A stretch of 50,875 nt of DNA from NCBI GenBank assembly GCA_030066045.1, contig JASJCJ010000013.1, positions 1 through 50,875 on the forward strand, written 5' to 3'. Both the position numbers and the translations under genes were made by a program. The stretch comes from Calothrix sp. MO_167.B12 (GTDB lineage Bacteria; Cyanobacteriota; Cyanobacteriia; Cyanobacteriales; Nostocaceae). This document shows positions 42,201-50,383 of the stretch, one piece after another (within the stretch, counting starts at the first letter, position 1; each line of letters opens with the position of its first letter). A model generated the notes under the pieces. The model saw only the letters and a list, made by a program, of their open reading frames with translations. It was not told the DNA's origin and made no database searches.

Positions 42201-43899
42201 CCCCCGAAGGTCCATAAATGACAATCAACTTATTATCAGGACGACTGAGGCGTTCAACTAAACGATTCACATTTTGCTGTCGTCCAGAAGCCTTGATTTC
42301 TTGGGCAATATCCCCCGTGGAAAACTCCCTTCCTTGCTCCAGAGAATCCAATCCCACCGATGTAAATGGTACCAAAGCAGGGTGAATAACTTGTCGTTGC
42401 GATCGCAATCTGCCCGCCCCAATAAAAGCCCGCAGGCCATATTGCTGCTCCACTGCAAACTTCTCTTGTTTAATGTGAAATGCTTGTAGATATTCACCTA
42501 GCTGAAAGTATAAATTTTGCAGTGATTCTAAAATACGGATGTAAAGTTGGGGATGGTAATCTCGTATTTCTTTCTCTTTAGCTGTTTCTAATTTTTGCAG
42601 TGCTGATGGTATTTGCTGGAGATGCTGTTGCGCTTGAGAGATTAAAAACAAATACCAGCTTTTATATAGCTTAGTGGTTAATAAAAAATGGCGGTTGTCT
42701 TGTGCATTTACATCTTTTTCATCTACTGTTACTAAGGGAGAAGAGAGAGGTATTTCATGAATTTTTAACGCAAGTTCACCATATGCTTTTGCATTATCCC
42801 ATTTTTTTCTTCCCAACTCCATCTCAGCCAGCAAACCGTAGGCATACGCCAACCTAGTATTATTAGGATAGATCTGATTGAACTCAATTACGTGTTTAGC
42901 AACCTTCTGCAATTCATCCCACTGCCGCAGCTGCAACAGGGCTTCCCCCAAAGAACTAATAAACTTAGCAACTAAATCCTGGCGATTTACCTGCCTTAAT
43001 ATATTTATACATTGCTGATAATAATCCCGCGCTTTAGTGCAAGCAAATTCATACTCCCCACGATGCTGCACCGCATATCTGCGCCACCATAACCCCAAAT
43101 GGAAAAGTACACAAGCTCGCCTTTCTTCTCTCCTTCCCTCCTTCACTCCCTCACTCCTTCCCTCCGGGCGGGGAAACCCCGCCCCTACGGGGGGTTGCCA
43201 AAATGATAGACTTTCTGACCACAGTTGATGCGATCGCGTCATATCATTATTAATATAGGCATCCCGTCCTAAAATAAATTTCTCTGATGCTTCTAACTCT
43301 GGTTGATGACAGCCACGATTTTCTAACTCTCTTAGTGCTAACTCAATTTCCCTTGGTTTACCAATATCTGTTGTGGGAATAAATAAATCTGCACCTGTTG
43401 CTAAAATCTGATTAAATACCCGTTCTGTTTCCTGTTGGAGCAATTCTATTAACTCATCAGTTGCGATCGCAAATTGAATTGGTGCGCCAGCATAACTATA
43501 ATAATCTGGTGCTAACCTGACAAATTTTTGCAGCACAAAATCGTTCATCCACAGTACCAAGGGGAAGGGAAAAGTCTTAGGAAAATCATCCCGCACTTGG
43601 TTCATGGAAGTTAACAAGTTATCCAGCAACTCCACTGACTCAAAACCAGATACTATTGCCACATCCAGTGGTGACAAACCTATTTCTTCTTGCAGAATTA
43701 CATAAAGATTTGTTGCAGAGTTATCTAAGCTAATTTCCCGAACCTGCAATCCCGAACCCTGTCGTAACTCCTCTAATATCTGCTGTTTTACAGCACTATA
43801 GTTACAGCGAACCACAATCAAGGAAAATCTTCCCAGTGAAAGATTGATTGCTCGCACCAGTTTAGTAAGGCTTTGCTGGTTTTGTAAGCTGTTGTGCAT
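39205..43899 (-). CDS. STAND-type ATPase with TPR-like region, membrane span and 13 WD40 repeats
   Basis: A 1564-aa protein. Residues about 1-210 are an NTPase-like domain without a clear P-loop (LVLWMNDFVLQKFVRLAPDYY); 215-540 are TPR-like helices; the STAND ATPase follows with Walker A GPSGVGKSS (563-571) and Walker B LLTILIFDQFEEFFF; a winged-helix region ends near 880. A coiled coil (ELEWERQQRQEAEAKLNRV) leads to one membrane span (about 910-932). The C-terminus has 13 tandem WD40 repeats of about 41 residues (VLSVSFSPDGKTIASAS, DDNTIKLWSTNGKL), nearly identical to one another. A repeat element is translated in frame at residues about 236-260. STAND proteins are ligand-triggered switches; here sensing by the propeller is inferred. 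An AAA ATPase gene lies upstream on the same strand. Confidence 0.88.
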   Translation of the reverse strand: MHNSLQNQQSLTKLVRAINLSLGRFSLIVVRCNYSAVKQQILEELRQGSGLQVREISLDNSATNLYVILQEEIGLSPLDVAIVSGFESVELLDNLLTSMNQVRDDFPKTFPFPLVLWMNDFVLQKFVRLAPDYYSYAGAPIQFAIATDELIELLQQETERVFNQILATGADLFIPTTDIGKPREIELALRELENRGCHQPELEASEKFILGRDAYINNDMTRSHQLWSESLSFWQPPVGAGFPRPEGRSEGVKEGRREERRACVLFHLGLWWRRYAVQHRGEYEFACTKARDYYQQCINILRQVNRQDLVAKFISSLGEALLQLRQWDELQKVAKHVIEFNQIYPNNTRLAYAYGLLAEMELGRKKWDNAKAYGELALKIHEIPLSSPLVTVDEKDVNAQDNRHFLLTTKLYKSWYLFLISQAQQHLQQIPSALQKLETAKEKEIRDYHPQLYIRILESLQNLYFQLGEYLQAFHIKQEKFAVEQQYGLRAFIGAGRLRSQRQVIHPALVPFTSVGLDSLEQGREFSTGDIAQEIKASGRQQNVNRLVERLSRPDNKLIVIYGPSGVGKSSLITAGLVPALQQITIMEGRQPLPVVVRVYTDWLGEVRNELVSSTEDDLPGAILQQLRHNAEHNLLTILIFDQFEEFFFNCPQPADRREFWEFLHQCLDSIDIPYVKVILSLRSDYLHYLLECDRLNNLQATNNDILNKDIRYYFGNFSPEEAKTVINSLTEKSAVLEPALIDELVRDLAGDVGEVRPIELQVVGTQLETEKITTLAGYQEYGPKEKLVDRFLAAVVEDCGEENERVAQLVLYLLTDENNTRPLKTKAELAEALDREVDKLDLVLEILVTSGIVFLIPQSPADCYQLVHDYLVAFIRQQRGAELLAELEWERQQRQEAEAKLNRVLKRRLLEAYIAGAVFLAVAAVAVVFWMESYRNSINAKINLIRTQSENYFTSNLHKDALIESLKAGGKLKHTPQFWVKHDTRIQTVTTLHQAIYGLEDIQLKTLDGHSSAVISVSFSPDGKTIASASDNNTIKLWRTDGTLIQTLEGHSSKVLSVSFSPDGKTIASASDDNTIKLWRTDGTLIQTLEGHSSKVLSVSFFPDGKTIASASDDNIIKLWRTDGKLIKTFNSSSVLSVSFSPDGKTIASASDDNTIKLWSTDGKLITSFRGHGSSVLSVSFSPDGKIIASASDDNTIKLWSTDGKLIKTLDGHSSKVLSVSFSPDGQTIASASDDNTIKLWSTNGKLIQTFRGHGSSVLSVSFSPDGKTIASASDDNTIKLWSTNGKLIQTFRGHDSSVLSVSFSPDGKTIVSASADNTIKLWSTNGELIQTLKEYSSKVRSVSFSPDGKTIASASDHNIIKLWTVDDKSIKTLKEYSSKVRSVSFSPDGKTIAYASDDNTIKLWSTNGKLIKTLPGHNREVRSVSFSPDGKTIASASDDNTIKLWSTNGKLIQTFRGHGSSVLSVSFSPDGKTIVSGSDDNTIKLWSTNGKLIKTFKGHSSAVISVSFSPDGKIIASASADKTIKLWNLDLDKLMVEGCDWLHDYLIKNPQIAEELQVCKRS
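39290..40890 (-). repeat. Tandem 123-bp WD40-encoding repeats
   Basis: Thirteen units of about 123 bp, highly similar at the DNA level, each encoding one WD40 blade. The fourth unit in protein order is short, lacking the GH dipeptide. The array would be prone to copy-number change by recombination. Confidence 0.95.
43125..43192. repeat. Composite STRR/hairpin element inside the STAND-WD40 gene
   Basis: CTTCCCTCCTTCACTCCCTC-type heptamers followed by GGGCGGGGAAACCCCGCCCC. Translated on the minus strand it gives [21 protein letters not shown], matching the [15 protein letters not shown] in RecJ. Confidence 0.9.
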
Positions 43900-44123
43900 T
43901 TAACTTGTGTAAGAATCCTATTTGATGGGAGCATCCCAATTTTTGAAAAACATTATGTAGTGGGAGCATCTTGCTCCCTTGGTAATCTCGTTCCCTTATC
44001 CGAAAAATACAGTGTCTGCTGTTTGAAACCCTTGATTTTTACCGAAATATTGGGGTCTAAAGCCCTGTGTTTTGAGGCAGAATGTTTTTGGGACGGGGTT
44101 TGAATCCCGGTCACAAAAACAAA

Positions 44124-44155
44124 CTTATTACTTATTACTTATTACTTATTACTTA
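44124..44155. repeat. CTTATTA heptamer array
   Basis: Four and a half perfect tandem copies; the reverse complement (TAATAAG) is the unit at 16001-16063. Confidence 0.92.
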
Positions 44156-44235
44156 ATTCAAATCTCGGCTTCGCTCGATGTTACAGCAACAGCGAAGTCG
44201 AAGCTTTAATTGTGAGGTTCCCCACACCCTACACC

Positions 44236-44405
44236 CTAGGGCGTGTTTTCAAAGTCGCCGACACCCTAGAAGGGTGCGGCTATACGTACCAAGTCCGCCT
44301 GCGCGGACTACGAAAAATCAAGGTTTTAGCCCACATAGGTGGGCTTTGTTCGTGTAGCTCCAGGCTTTAGCCTGAGAGCAGTTGGAGTTTGAAAACACAC
44401 CCTAA
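44236..44405. repeat. MITE-like repeat, GGGCGTGTTTTCAAA family, copy 2
   Basis: Ends CTAGGGCGTGTTTTCAAA and TTTGAAAACACACCCTAA are inverted. The interior has GTCCGCCTGCGCGGAC and CCCACATAGGTGGG hairpins. Confidence 0.8.
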
Positions 44406-44439
44406 CCCCTACAACCGTTTCATTTGATAATCGACTCAT

Positions 44440-45771
44440 TCATCCCTGAAATTCCCTTGTTTCTGCTAAAACTGGATTAATTGCAAACCAACGTCCCTGC
44501 TTGTCCTGATATTCAAACACAAACAAACTGCGTAATAAAGTTTGGTAATCTGCTTCCCCAGTAACCCTTTGTTTCTGAGTAACTTCTCGCAGTAGCTCCC
44601 ACTCATCATCTGTAATTGCTGTAACTAAACTTTCACGGTAATCACGGATAGCATCTTCCAGGGATTCCCTTGAGATGGGAGGGTCTTGGGCTTGTAGGCA
44701 ACTATAAAGGAGTCCTAACAGGTTCCTAACATGACCACCACTAACACTGCATAATCTATTTAAAGTTTCAGTATTATCAAACACCTCAGTAACTAAATTT
44801 AAACGTGACTGCGGCTCCACAGTGGGAAAAGCTCTAGCTAACACCATCTGTCTCAATTGTGCCATGCCTTGCTGATGTTCTCTACCATCCCGGAACCGTA
44901 CTGGTACCATAGGCAATACTTTCGGTGTCACCCCACCCCCCAGACGATTTTTCAGTGCTTCCACTTCATTAGAAAACATTAACACCAAAGGAATGGTATA
45001 TACTAAATGACAGTTGAGCTTGCGTAACTGTTCACCTCGATCTACAAACAAGTATTCAGGCTGCGATCGCTCAGTGGTTCTTGCCCTAGGATCGACCCGA
45101 TCCAAATTATCTACAATTACTACCAGTCCTTTATTTCCTCTGTTTCCTCTCTTGGCTAACTCCTGATTTCCTCGCTCTAGAACTTCTTCATTAATCCATT
45201 GCAAAATATTATTAGTTTGCGGTTCCAAGTACTGCCTTAACTTACTTCTCAGTTTCGGACTATCCTTGGTTTTAGCGGTAATTTTGGCAATTTTCAACGG
45301 TAGAGAAATCTCAGCTTCCGCCTTTACCTCTATGGGTGTCTGCAAAAAATCAATAATTTCATTCAGTAATTTTCCTAAATACCCTGGTCTAAGTTTGATA
45401 CCAAAATCTTCCAAGCTTTCACTTACCTGACGGGTAATAGCCAGCATGACATCAGTCACATCCACATCAGCCATATCCAAGTCTTGGGTAGATTCAAAAT
45501 AGACCACATGGAAACCTTGCCGGTTTAATTCCGCTTCCAGTCGTCTTAGCTCAGTAGATTTACCACAACCAATGTGTCCTGTAAACAACTGACAAGTAGG
45601 CTTATGGGGCGATAGTCTGGTAATAGTTCGCTCTAATTGCTCAATTACCTTAACTCCTCGCACAGAAGCAAAATCTATGTAATATCGCCTGTCTACAAGA
45701 TTACCGAATATTAAAGTTCTACTGGGATTGCAATTTGCAAAAAATTCCTGTAAATCCAGATGGGGTTTCAT
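44440..45771 (-). CDS. AAA/P-loop ATPase paired with the STAND-WD40 gene
   Basis: A 443-aa ATPase. Walker A is GHIGCGKST (65-73) and Walker B GLVVIVDNLDRVD (Asp221, Asp224), followed by a sensor-1-like LVYTIPLVLMFS. The SGGHVRNLLGLLYSCLQ helix recalls AAA-16/ORC-like sensor-2 regions, and a winged-helix-like C-terminus follows (WELLREVTQKQRVTGE...). No signal peptide or membrane span. Residues 150-180 are Lys-rich (AKITAKTKDSPKLRSKLRQ). It lies directly upstream of the 1564-aa STAND-WD40 gene on the same strand with 540 bases between. Function unknown; nucleotide-driven regulation of, or with, its neighbour is inference. Confidence 0.8.
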   Translation of the reverse strand: MKPHLDLQEFFANCNPSRTLIFGNLVDRRYYIDFASVRGVKVIEQLERTITRLSPHKPTCQLFTGHIGCGKSTELRRLEAELNRQGFHVVYFESTQDLDMADVDVTDVMLAITRQVSESLEDFGIKLRPGYLGKLLNEIIDFLQTPIEVKAEAEISLPLKIAKITAKTKDSPKLRSKLRQYLEPQTNNILQWINEEVLERGNQELAKRGNRGNKGLVVIVDNLDRVDPRARTTERSQPEYLFVDRGEQLRKLNCHLVYTIPLVLMFSNEVEALKNRLGGGVTPKVLPMVPVRFRDGREHQQGMAQLRQMVLARAFPTVEPQSRLNLVTEVFDNTETLNRLCSVSGGHVRNLLGLLYSCLQAQDPPISRESLEDAIRDYRESLVTAITDDEWELLREVTQKQRVTGEADYQTLLRSLFVFEYQDKQGRWFAINPVLAETREFQG

Positions 45772-45900
45772 TATTCGTCATGCCTCTTGCAGAGGAGCTA
45801 ATGGTCATACTAATTTGTAATAAATTTTACCCTTTAGCTGCTCTTGTGGGGAATAGGGAAACAAACTTGTAATTTAACCCCATGTGCAATTCTTTTCAAG

Positions 45901-46008
45901 CTAGTGGTTCATTGCATGAATTTTGAAGGGCAGCTGTAGTGCGGGCATCTTGCCCGCTACAGGAGGTTTTTCATGGGCAGGTTGTGGGATTTGACCATGA
46001 GGGACTAG
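45901..46008. repeat. MITE-like repeat, CTAG-target family, copy 4
   Basis: CTAG at each edge, ends CTAGTGGTTCATTGCATG and CATGAGGGACTAG, interior TAGTGCGGGCATCTTGCCCG. It is shorter than the others. Confidence 0.6.
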
Positions 46009-46061
46009 CCTGATTAACTAAGATCCCCGACTTTTAATCTAGAAATCCCTACAATGCACGG

Positions 46062-46179
46062 ATATTCACATCTTGCACCACATGATTATTGCGAAAATTA
46101 TCGTCTGTAACCCTTATTATTTCGTAACCCACCAATGCCCACCTTACGCTTATTGAGAAGGTGCAAGATATGTGGATAT
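46062..46179. repeat. MITE-like repeat, CATATCTTGCACC family, copy 2
   Basis: Ends ATATTCACATCTTGCACC and GTGCAAGATATGTGGATAT are inverted repeats. The interior is the reverse complement of 16992-17100, including GCGAAAATTATCG and GTAACCCTTAT. Confidence 0.8.
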
Positions 46180-46345
46180 TAATTTAGAAGTCGGGGATCA
46201 CCTTACCTAACCTCAGTTCGGGTTAAGGAGCTTTATTTCACCTTGAGGGGCTGATTAATGCCTGAAACAAAGCAAACACGTTTATGAAGACCAAAATCAG
46301 GTAACGATATAATCAGGGTTTGAGCTTATCCCGAACTCAGGTTAC

Positions 46346-46501
46346 CTAATGCTTTGTCCCATTAATTTTGATAGTTTATTGTAGTGCGGGCATCTTGCCC
46401 GCTTTATGTAGTGCGGGCATCTTGCCCGCTTTCTGGAAATAGGGAGCGAGACGCTCCCACTACATTTTTTCCCCTTCAGAACTTATGGGACAAACCACTA
46501 G
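46346..46501. repeat. MITE-like repeat, CTAG-target family, copy 5
   Basis: Right end TTATGGGACAAACCACTAG; left end CTAATGCTTTGTCCCAT. The internal GCGGGCATCTTGCCCGC hairpin is duplicated in tandem. Confidence 0.75.
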
Positions 46502-46545
46502 AAATGTATTGCAATCATTTCTGGAATCGATATTTAGTTAAAGAT

Positions 46546-47205
46546 TTAGTCAATGTAATCTACCACATCTTCAGTAGCATAGCGGACTTTAGGTCTTGTT
46601 GCTTGTTTGTCATCAGCAGCCCGATATCCTGCCGGACAAACGACTACTGCCTTATATCCTTGGGCAGGGAGTCCCAGAATCTCATCATACTTGGCAGGGA
46701 TAAAACCCTCCATTGGACAGGTATCAATTCCCAACATGGCAGCACAAGTCATATATTGTCCTAAAGCAATGTAGGTTTGTCGGGTTGACCAATGATTAAT
46801 ATCGAGGGGATCAGGGATTTGTTTGAGAAATCCCTTAACCACATCAGCAAACTTCTGGAGGTTTTCTACAGGAACCCCCTGCACCTCTGACATTCGTTGG
46901 AGATGACGATCAACATCTGAGGTGTTGAGGTCTTTTTTTATTGCCAATACCACCAAGTGGGAAGCATCCACAACCTGTGTTTGTCCCCAAGAATGCTCTA
47001 GTAGTTGATTGCGTATTTGGGGGTTACGAACGACAATAAATTTCCACGGTTGTAGACCAAAAGATGAAGGAGCGAGTACCAAACTTTGCTCTAGTACCTT
47101 CCAAGTCTCTTCTGGAATTTTTTTGCTAGGGTCAAACTTTTTGGTGGCATAACGCCAATGAAGTTGTTGGAGAACGCTCTCAGGTGTCATGGTTGTGGCA
47201 ATCAT
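46546..47205 (-). CDS. Nitroreductase-family NAD(P)H-dependent flavin oxidoreductase
   Basis: A 219-aa FMN enzyme of NfsB type. LHWRYATKKFDPSKKI has the RRSxRxF-like FMN-binding Arg/Lys, LAPSSFGLQPWKFIVV is the family signature, and the later ALGQYMTCAAMLGIDTCPMEGF and GYRAADDKQATRPKVR complete the fold. It probably acts as a homodimer reducing quinones or nitro compounds; the natural substrate is unknown. A second in-frame ATG lies five codons in. Confidence 0.92.
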   Translation of the reverse strand: MIATTMTPESVLQQLHWRYATKKFDPSKKIPEETWKVLEQSLVLAPSSFGLQPWKFIVVRNPQIRNQLLEHSWGQTQVVDASHLVVLAIKKDLNTSDVDRHLQRMSEVQGVPVENLQKFADVVKGFLKQIPDPLDINHWSTRQTYIALGQYMTCAAMLGIDTCPMEGFIPAKYDEILGLPAQGYKAVVVCPAGYRAADDKQATRPKVRYATEDVVDYID

Positions 47206-47647
47206 ACAAAATTGAGTAAACCAAAATTAAGTAAACTTTGTTGGCGTTGCTGATTTGCAGTATGAATCCGGGTGTTCGGTGACGTTACAATCCAACCCCA
47301 CCGAATCAGGATTTTAGAATTACACAACATCCTGCTGTATCATACATGGATTCAGCAACGCCACTTTTTTCAATTTCAACGTCACATTGTAGCAATTCCT
47401 AACAGAGGAGTCGGGAATCGAAACACCCGCGACTGAGTCAAAATTAATTACAAAACATCAACTCTTGGCTCAGATACTAGGGTAACAAGATACATTTAGA
47501 AAAATAGTTGTCTCCAACCACAAGTATTACCTACAACTTAGAAACTAGATAACACAGATGTATAATTGAGCGCGTTTAATGTAAACGCAGACAACAAATA
47601 GTACCCATAGACTTTTTGTTTCCGCTAGCTTAAAAAATCAGAGGCAT
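47206..47647. other. Intergenic region between divergent genes
   Basis: About 440 bases between the divergent nitroreductase and PstS-like genes, presumably with promoters for both. I see no MITE-like repeat here apart from short inverted words around 47250-47330. No gene seen. Confidence 0.45.
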
Positions 47648-50383
47648 ATGTGGCAAACAGGAAAAAAAGATCATCCAATCCTGAATCTGGCATTGTTATT
47701 GGTATTAACTACCACTCCAATGGCAGTAACCCTTGTCATGTCCGACTTGACATGGGCAGAATCCCCCACAGAAAATCCTACTTTTGAATTACCACAAAAT
47801 GTTACCAGTGGTACAAAAGTACGAATTAACGGCTCCAGTGGGATGGCTCCAATTAACCAAAGCCTAAAATCTAGTTTTGAAAAACAATTTTCTGGAACTG
47901 AGATCGAAATAGCTGCTAATAGCGACACTGAAGGAGCTATCAAAGCATTATTAGATGGTGAAATAGATATAGCAGCAATTAATCACGAGCTTACACCAGA
48001 GGAAAAAGCTAAAGGTTTAGAGCAACTACTGGTGCATCGAGACAAAATCGCACTTGTTGTGGGGACGGAAAACCCTTTTAAGGGAAGTTTGACTATTAAT
48101 CAATTTGCCGGTATCTTCCGGGGAGAGATTACAGATTGGTCGGAATTAGGGGGTTCTCCGGGGAAAATTAAGTTTATAGATCGTCCAACAAACAGTGATC
48201 TCCGTCAAGCCTTTCGTAACTATCCAGTGTTTCAGAAAGGAAAATTTACCACAGGCTCTAATGCTACCCAACTCGAGGAGGACGATACAGCGCAAGTTGT
48301 TTCTCAACTAGGGGAAGATGGCATTGGCTACGTACTAGTTAGTCAATTATCGAACTTGGAAGGAGTGCGATCGCTATCTGTTCATAAAACTCAACCAGAT
48401 AATCCCAAGTATCCTTTTTCCTTGCCTTCTGTATACGTTTACCAAAAAAATCCCAGTCGCGAGGTCAGTAATTTCTTGGGGTTTACCAGTAACATCCCAG
48501 GACAGGATACTATCAAAGAAGCGATCGCTAATCAAGCTGATGAGATCGCTCAACAGGTATCAACTCAAGCTGCTGCCAATAGTAGTGATTCCCCTACTAG
48601 CCAACCATCCCCAGGCACTGGCACAGACCAAGATAGCAGTAGCACCACTGACAGCGCCGCAGATACCACCAAAGCCACTGATACAAATACTGATACAAAT
48701 ACAGTGGATGTTAACAGGGCTAATGATGGTCAAGGATTAACCCCTGGTGCCACAAGTCAGGAAACTAGCACTGCTACAAGTCCTGATGAAGGTCTGAGTT
48801 GGTGGTGGCAAATACTATTGGGAGTCTTGGGTGCATTGGGTTTACTATTTATCCTGGGTCGGAAAAAATCCCCAGATGTAATCTCGGAAACCACAGCTGC
48901 ACCTCTAACCCCAGAGAATGAGGATCGCCAGCAAACAAATACCATTACCCCTGCCCCTGGGAATATCGCTGACAATGCTTCAGGCAGCAACGATTCATCT
49001 TTAGATTTAGAAGCACCCGTAGCTGTCGTCAATCCTTCCTATCCTTCATATGGGAACCAGGAAGCATCATCACCAGAAGACACCAAAACAAATGGCATCG
49101 GCAATCTAGGCAGTGCTGCGATTGCCGCTGGAGTCGCTGGTGTCGCCGGAGCAGCAGCCATTGGCAATCAGCAACAAAACCAGGAAACCTCCCCAGATAC
49201 TCAGTCAGTTGACTCACAGAGCTTAGATATGGTAGCAGATGCCGCAGAACCAGAAACTTCTGGAATATCTGCCAATACGTCTACCACAGACGATACAACT
49301 GCCCCAGAGGCTAGTCTCTACCTCACCGCCCAAAATGAGAATCAAGCCCATGCTAAATGGGAAATTTCCCCCTCAGATAAGTCAGGGAAAAATCAACAGG
49401 GAGATGGACAATTTCATCTGCGGTTGTATGATGTGACCGATATTGATTTGAGTTATCAAAGTCCCAAACTAGTAAAACAGTACGAATGCCAACCCAACGA
49501 TGGGGAGTTGCTAGTGGAAATTCCCCTGAGCGATCGCGATTACATGGCAGAATTGGGATATGCCGATTGGAAGGAAGATTGGCAACCCCTAACCCGTTCT
49601 AATATTATTCGGGTTTTCAGTATCTTTGAAGGGGAATCATCAACCGATGCCACCTTTCCTCCCTTAGATAAGGTTAAGGCCGCAACCGCCGGAATCGCAG
49701 CTGCTGCAACCGCCGCAACCGCCGCAACCGCAGCATCCTTCTGGTCAGATCAATCCACAGAAGAAAATGGCAATGCTGCACCCACCTATCCCAGCGCCCC
49801 CATTAAGGACGGGGAAAGTACCCTTGTTCTCAGTAATCGCACCCCCAAATGGGCCTATGCTTCATGGAATATATCTGAAACTCAGCAACAAGAATTACAA
49901 CTCCAGGGAGGTCAACAATTAGGTCTGAGATTATATGATGTTACCGACATCGATCTGAGTTATCAAACTCCCAAATTGGTACAGCAATACGAATGCGACC
50001 AAACAACAAATGATCGCTTTGTGGCAATTCCCATCAGCGATCGCAATTACATGGCAGAAATAGGTTATATTACGGATGAAGAACGGTGGTTATTACTTGC
50101 ACGTTCTGCAATAGTTCGCGTATTCAGTCGTCCAGGGGAAGAGTTTTGGTTCGTTGCCGATGCCGAGTTGCTCATTCACGGAGCCACAGAAGCAGATGCA
50201 ACCGTCAAATTTGGCGCTCGCCCCATCAAACTCAAGCCAGATGGCACTTTCCATTTACGCATACCCTTTACAGATCGCTTGATTGATTGCATCATGGAAG
50301 CACATAATGGTAATGGCGAGGAAACAAAAACTATTCACAAACAATTCAGTAGTGATTCTCTCAAAGGATATTTGAGGGAGTGA
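47648..50383 (+). CDS. PstS-like substrate-binding domain fused to a membrane span and two DUF4912 domains
   Basis: A 911-aa protein. A signal peptide or N-terminal anchor (LNLALLLVLTTTPMAVTLVM) leads to a PBP-like domain (about 50-295) with KVRINGSSGMAPINQSLKSSF and EITDWSELGGSPGKI, as in phosphate-binding PstS proteins. An acidic Thr/Ser-rich linker follows, one membrane span (385-408, WWWQILLGVLGALGLLFILG), another Ala-rich linker, then two DUF4912 domains (about 555-658 and 724-825) sharing LRLYDVTDIDLSYQ, PKLVxQYEC and YMAELGY/YMAEIGY. DUF4912 is of unknown function. The layout suggests an external ligand-binding part coupled to a duplicated cytoplasmic domain, though topology depends on whether the first hydrophobic stretch is cleaved. 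Confidence 0.85.
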   Translation: MWQTGKKDHPILNLALLLVLTTTPMAVTLVMSDLTWAESPTENPTFELPQNVTSGTKVRINGSSGMAPINQSLKSSFEKQFSGTEIEIAANSDTEGAIKALLDGEIDIAAINHELTPEEKAKGLEQLLVHRDKIALVVGTENPFKGSLTINQFAGIFRGEITDWSELGGSPGKIKFIDRPTNSDLRQAFRNYPVFQKGKFTTGSNATQLEEDDTAQVVSQLGEDGIGYVLVSQLSNLEGVRSLSVHKTQPDNPKYPFSLPSVYVYQKNPSREVSNFLGFTSNIPGQDTIKEAIANQADEIAQQVSTQAAANSSDSPTSQPSPGTGTDQDSSSTTDSAADTTKATDTNTDTNTVDVNRANDGQGLTPGATSQETSTATSPDEGLSWWWQILLGVLGALGLLFILGRKKSPDVISETTAAPLTPENEDRQQTNTITPAPGNIADNASGSNDSSLDLEAPVAVVNPSYPSYGNQEASSPEDTKTNGIGNLGSAAIAAGVAGVAGAAAIGNQQQNQETSPDTQSVDSQSLDMVADAAEPETSGISANTSTTDDTTAPEASLYLTAQNENQAHAKWEISPSDKSGKNQQGDGQFHLRLYDVTDIDLSYQSPKLVKQYECQPNDGELLVEIPLSDRDYMAELGYADWKEDWQPLTRSNIIRVFSIFEGESSTDATFPPLDKVKAATAGIAAAATAATAATAASFWSDQSTEENGNAAPTYPSAPIKDGESTLVLSNRTPKWAYASWNISETQQQELQLQGGQQLGLRLYDVTDIDLSYQTPKLVQQYECDQTTNDRFVAIPISDRNYMAEIGYITDEERWLLLARSAIVRVFSRPGEEFWFVADAELLIHGATEADATVKFGARPIKLKPDGTFHLRIPFTDRLIDCIMEAHNGNGEETKTIHKQFSSDSLKGYLRE

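Larger units (their letters stand above)
43900..44439. other. Repeat-filled intergenic region between the two ATPase genes
   Basis: Holds GTAGTGGGAGCATCTTGCTCCC (43958-43979), CTTATTA heptamers (44124-44155), an inverted pair CTTCGCTCGATG...AGCGAAGTCGAAG (44169-44205) and a MITE of the GGGCGTGTTTTCAAA family (44236-44405). The 540-base spacer argues against tight cotranscription of the pair. No gene seen. Confidence 0.6.
45772..46545. other. Repeat-filled intergenic region
   Basis: Three mobile-looking repeats in a row: a CTAG-family MITE (45901-46008), a CATATCTTGCACC-family MITE (46062-46179, inverted relative to 16992) and another CTAG-family MITE (46346-46501). Direct AACTCAGGTTA/ACCTCAGTTCGGGTTA-type words lie between. 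No gene seen. Confidence 0.65.

Noticed and set aside
46384-46764. 126-aa plus-strand ORF
   Set aside because: Begins in MITE hairpins and continues antisense to the nitroreductase.
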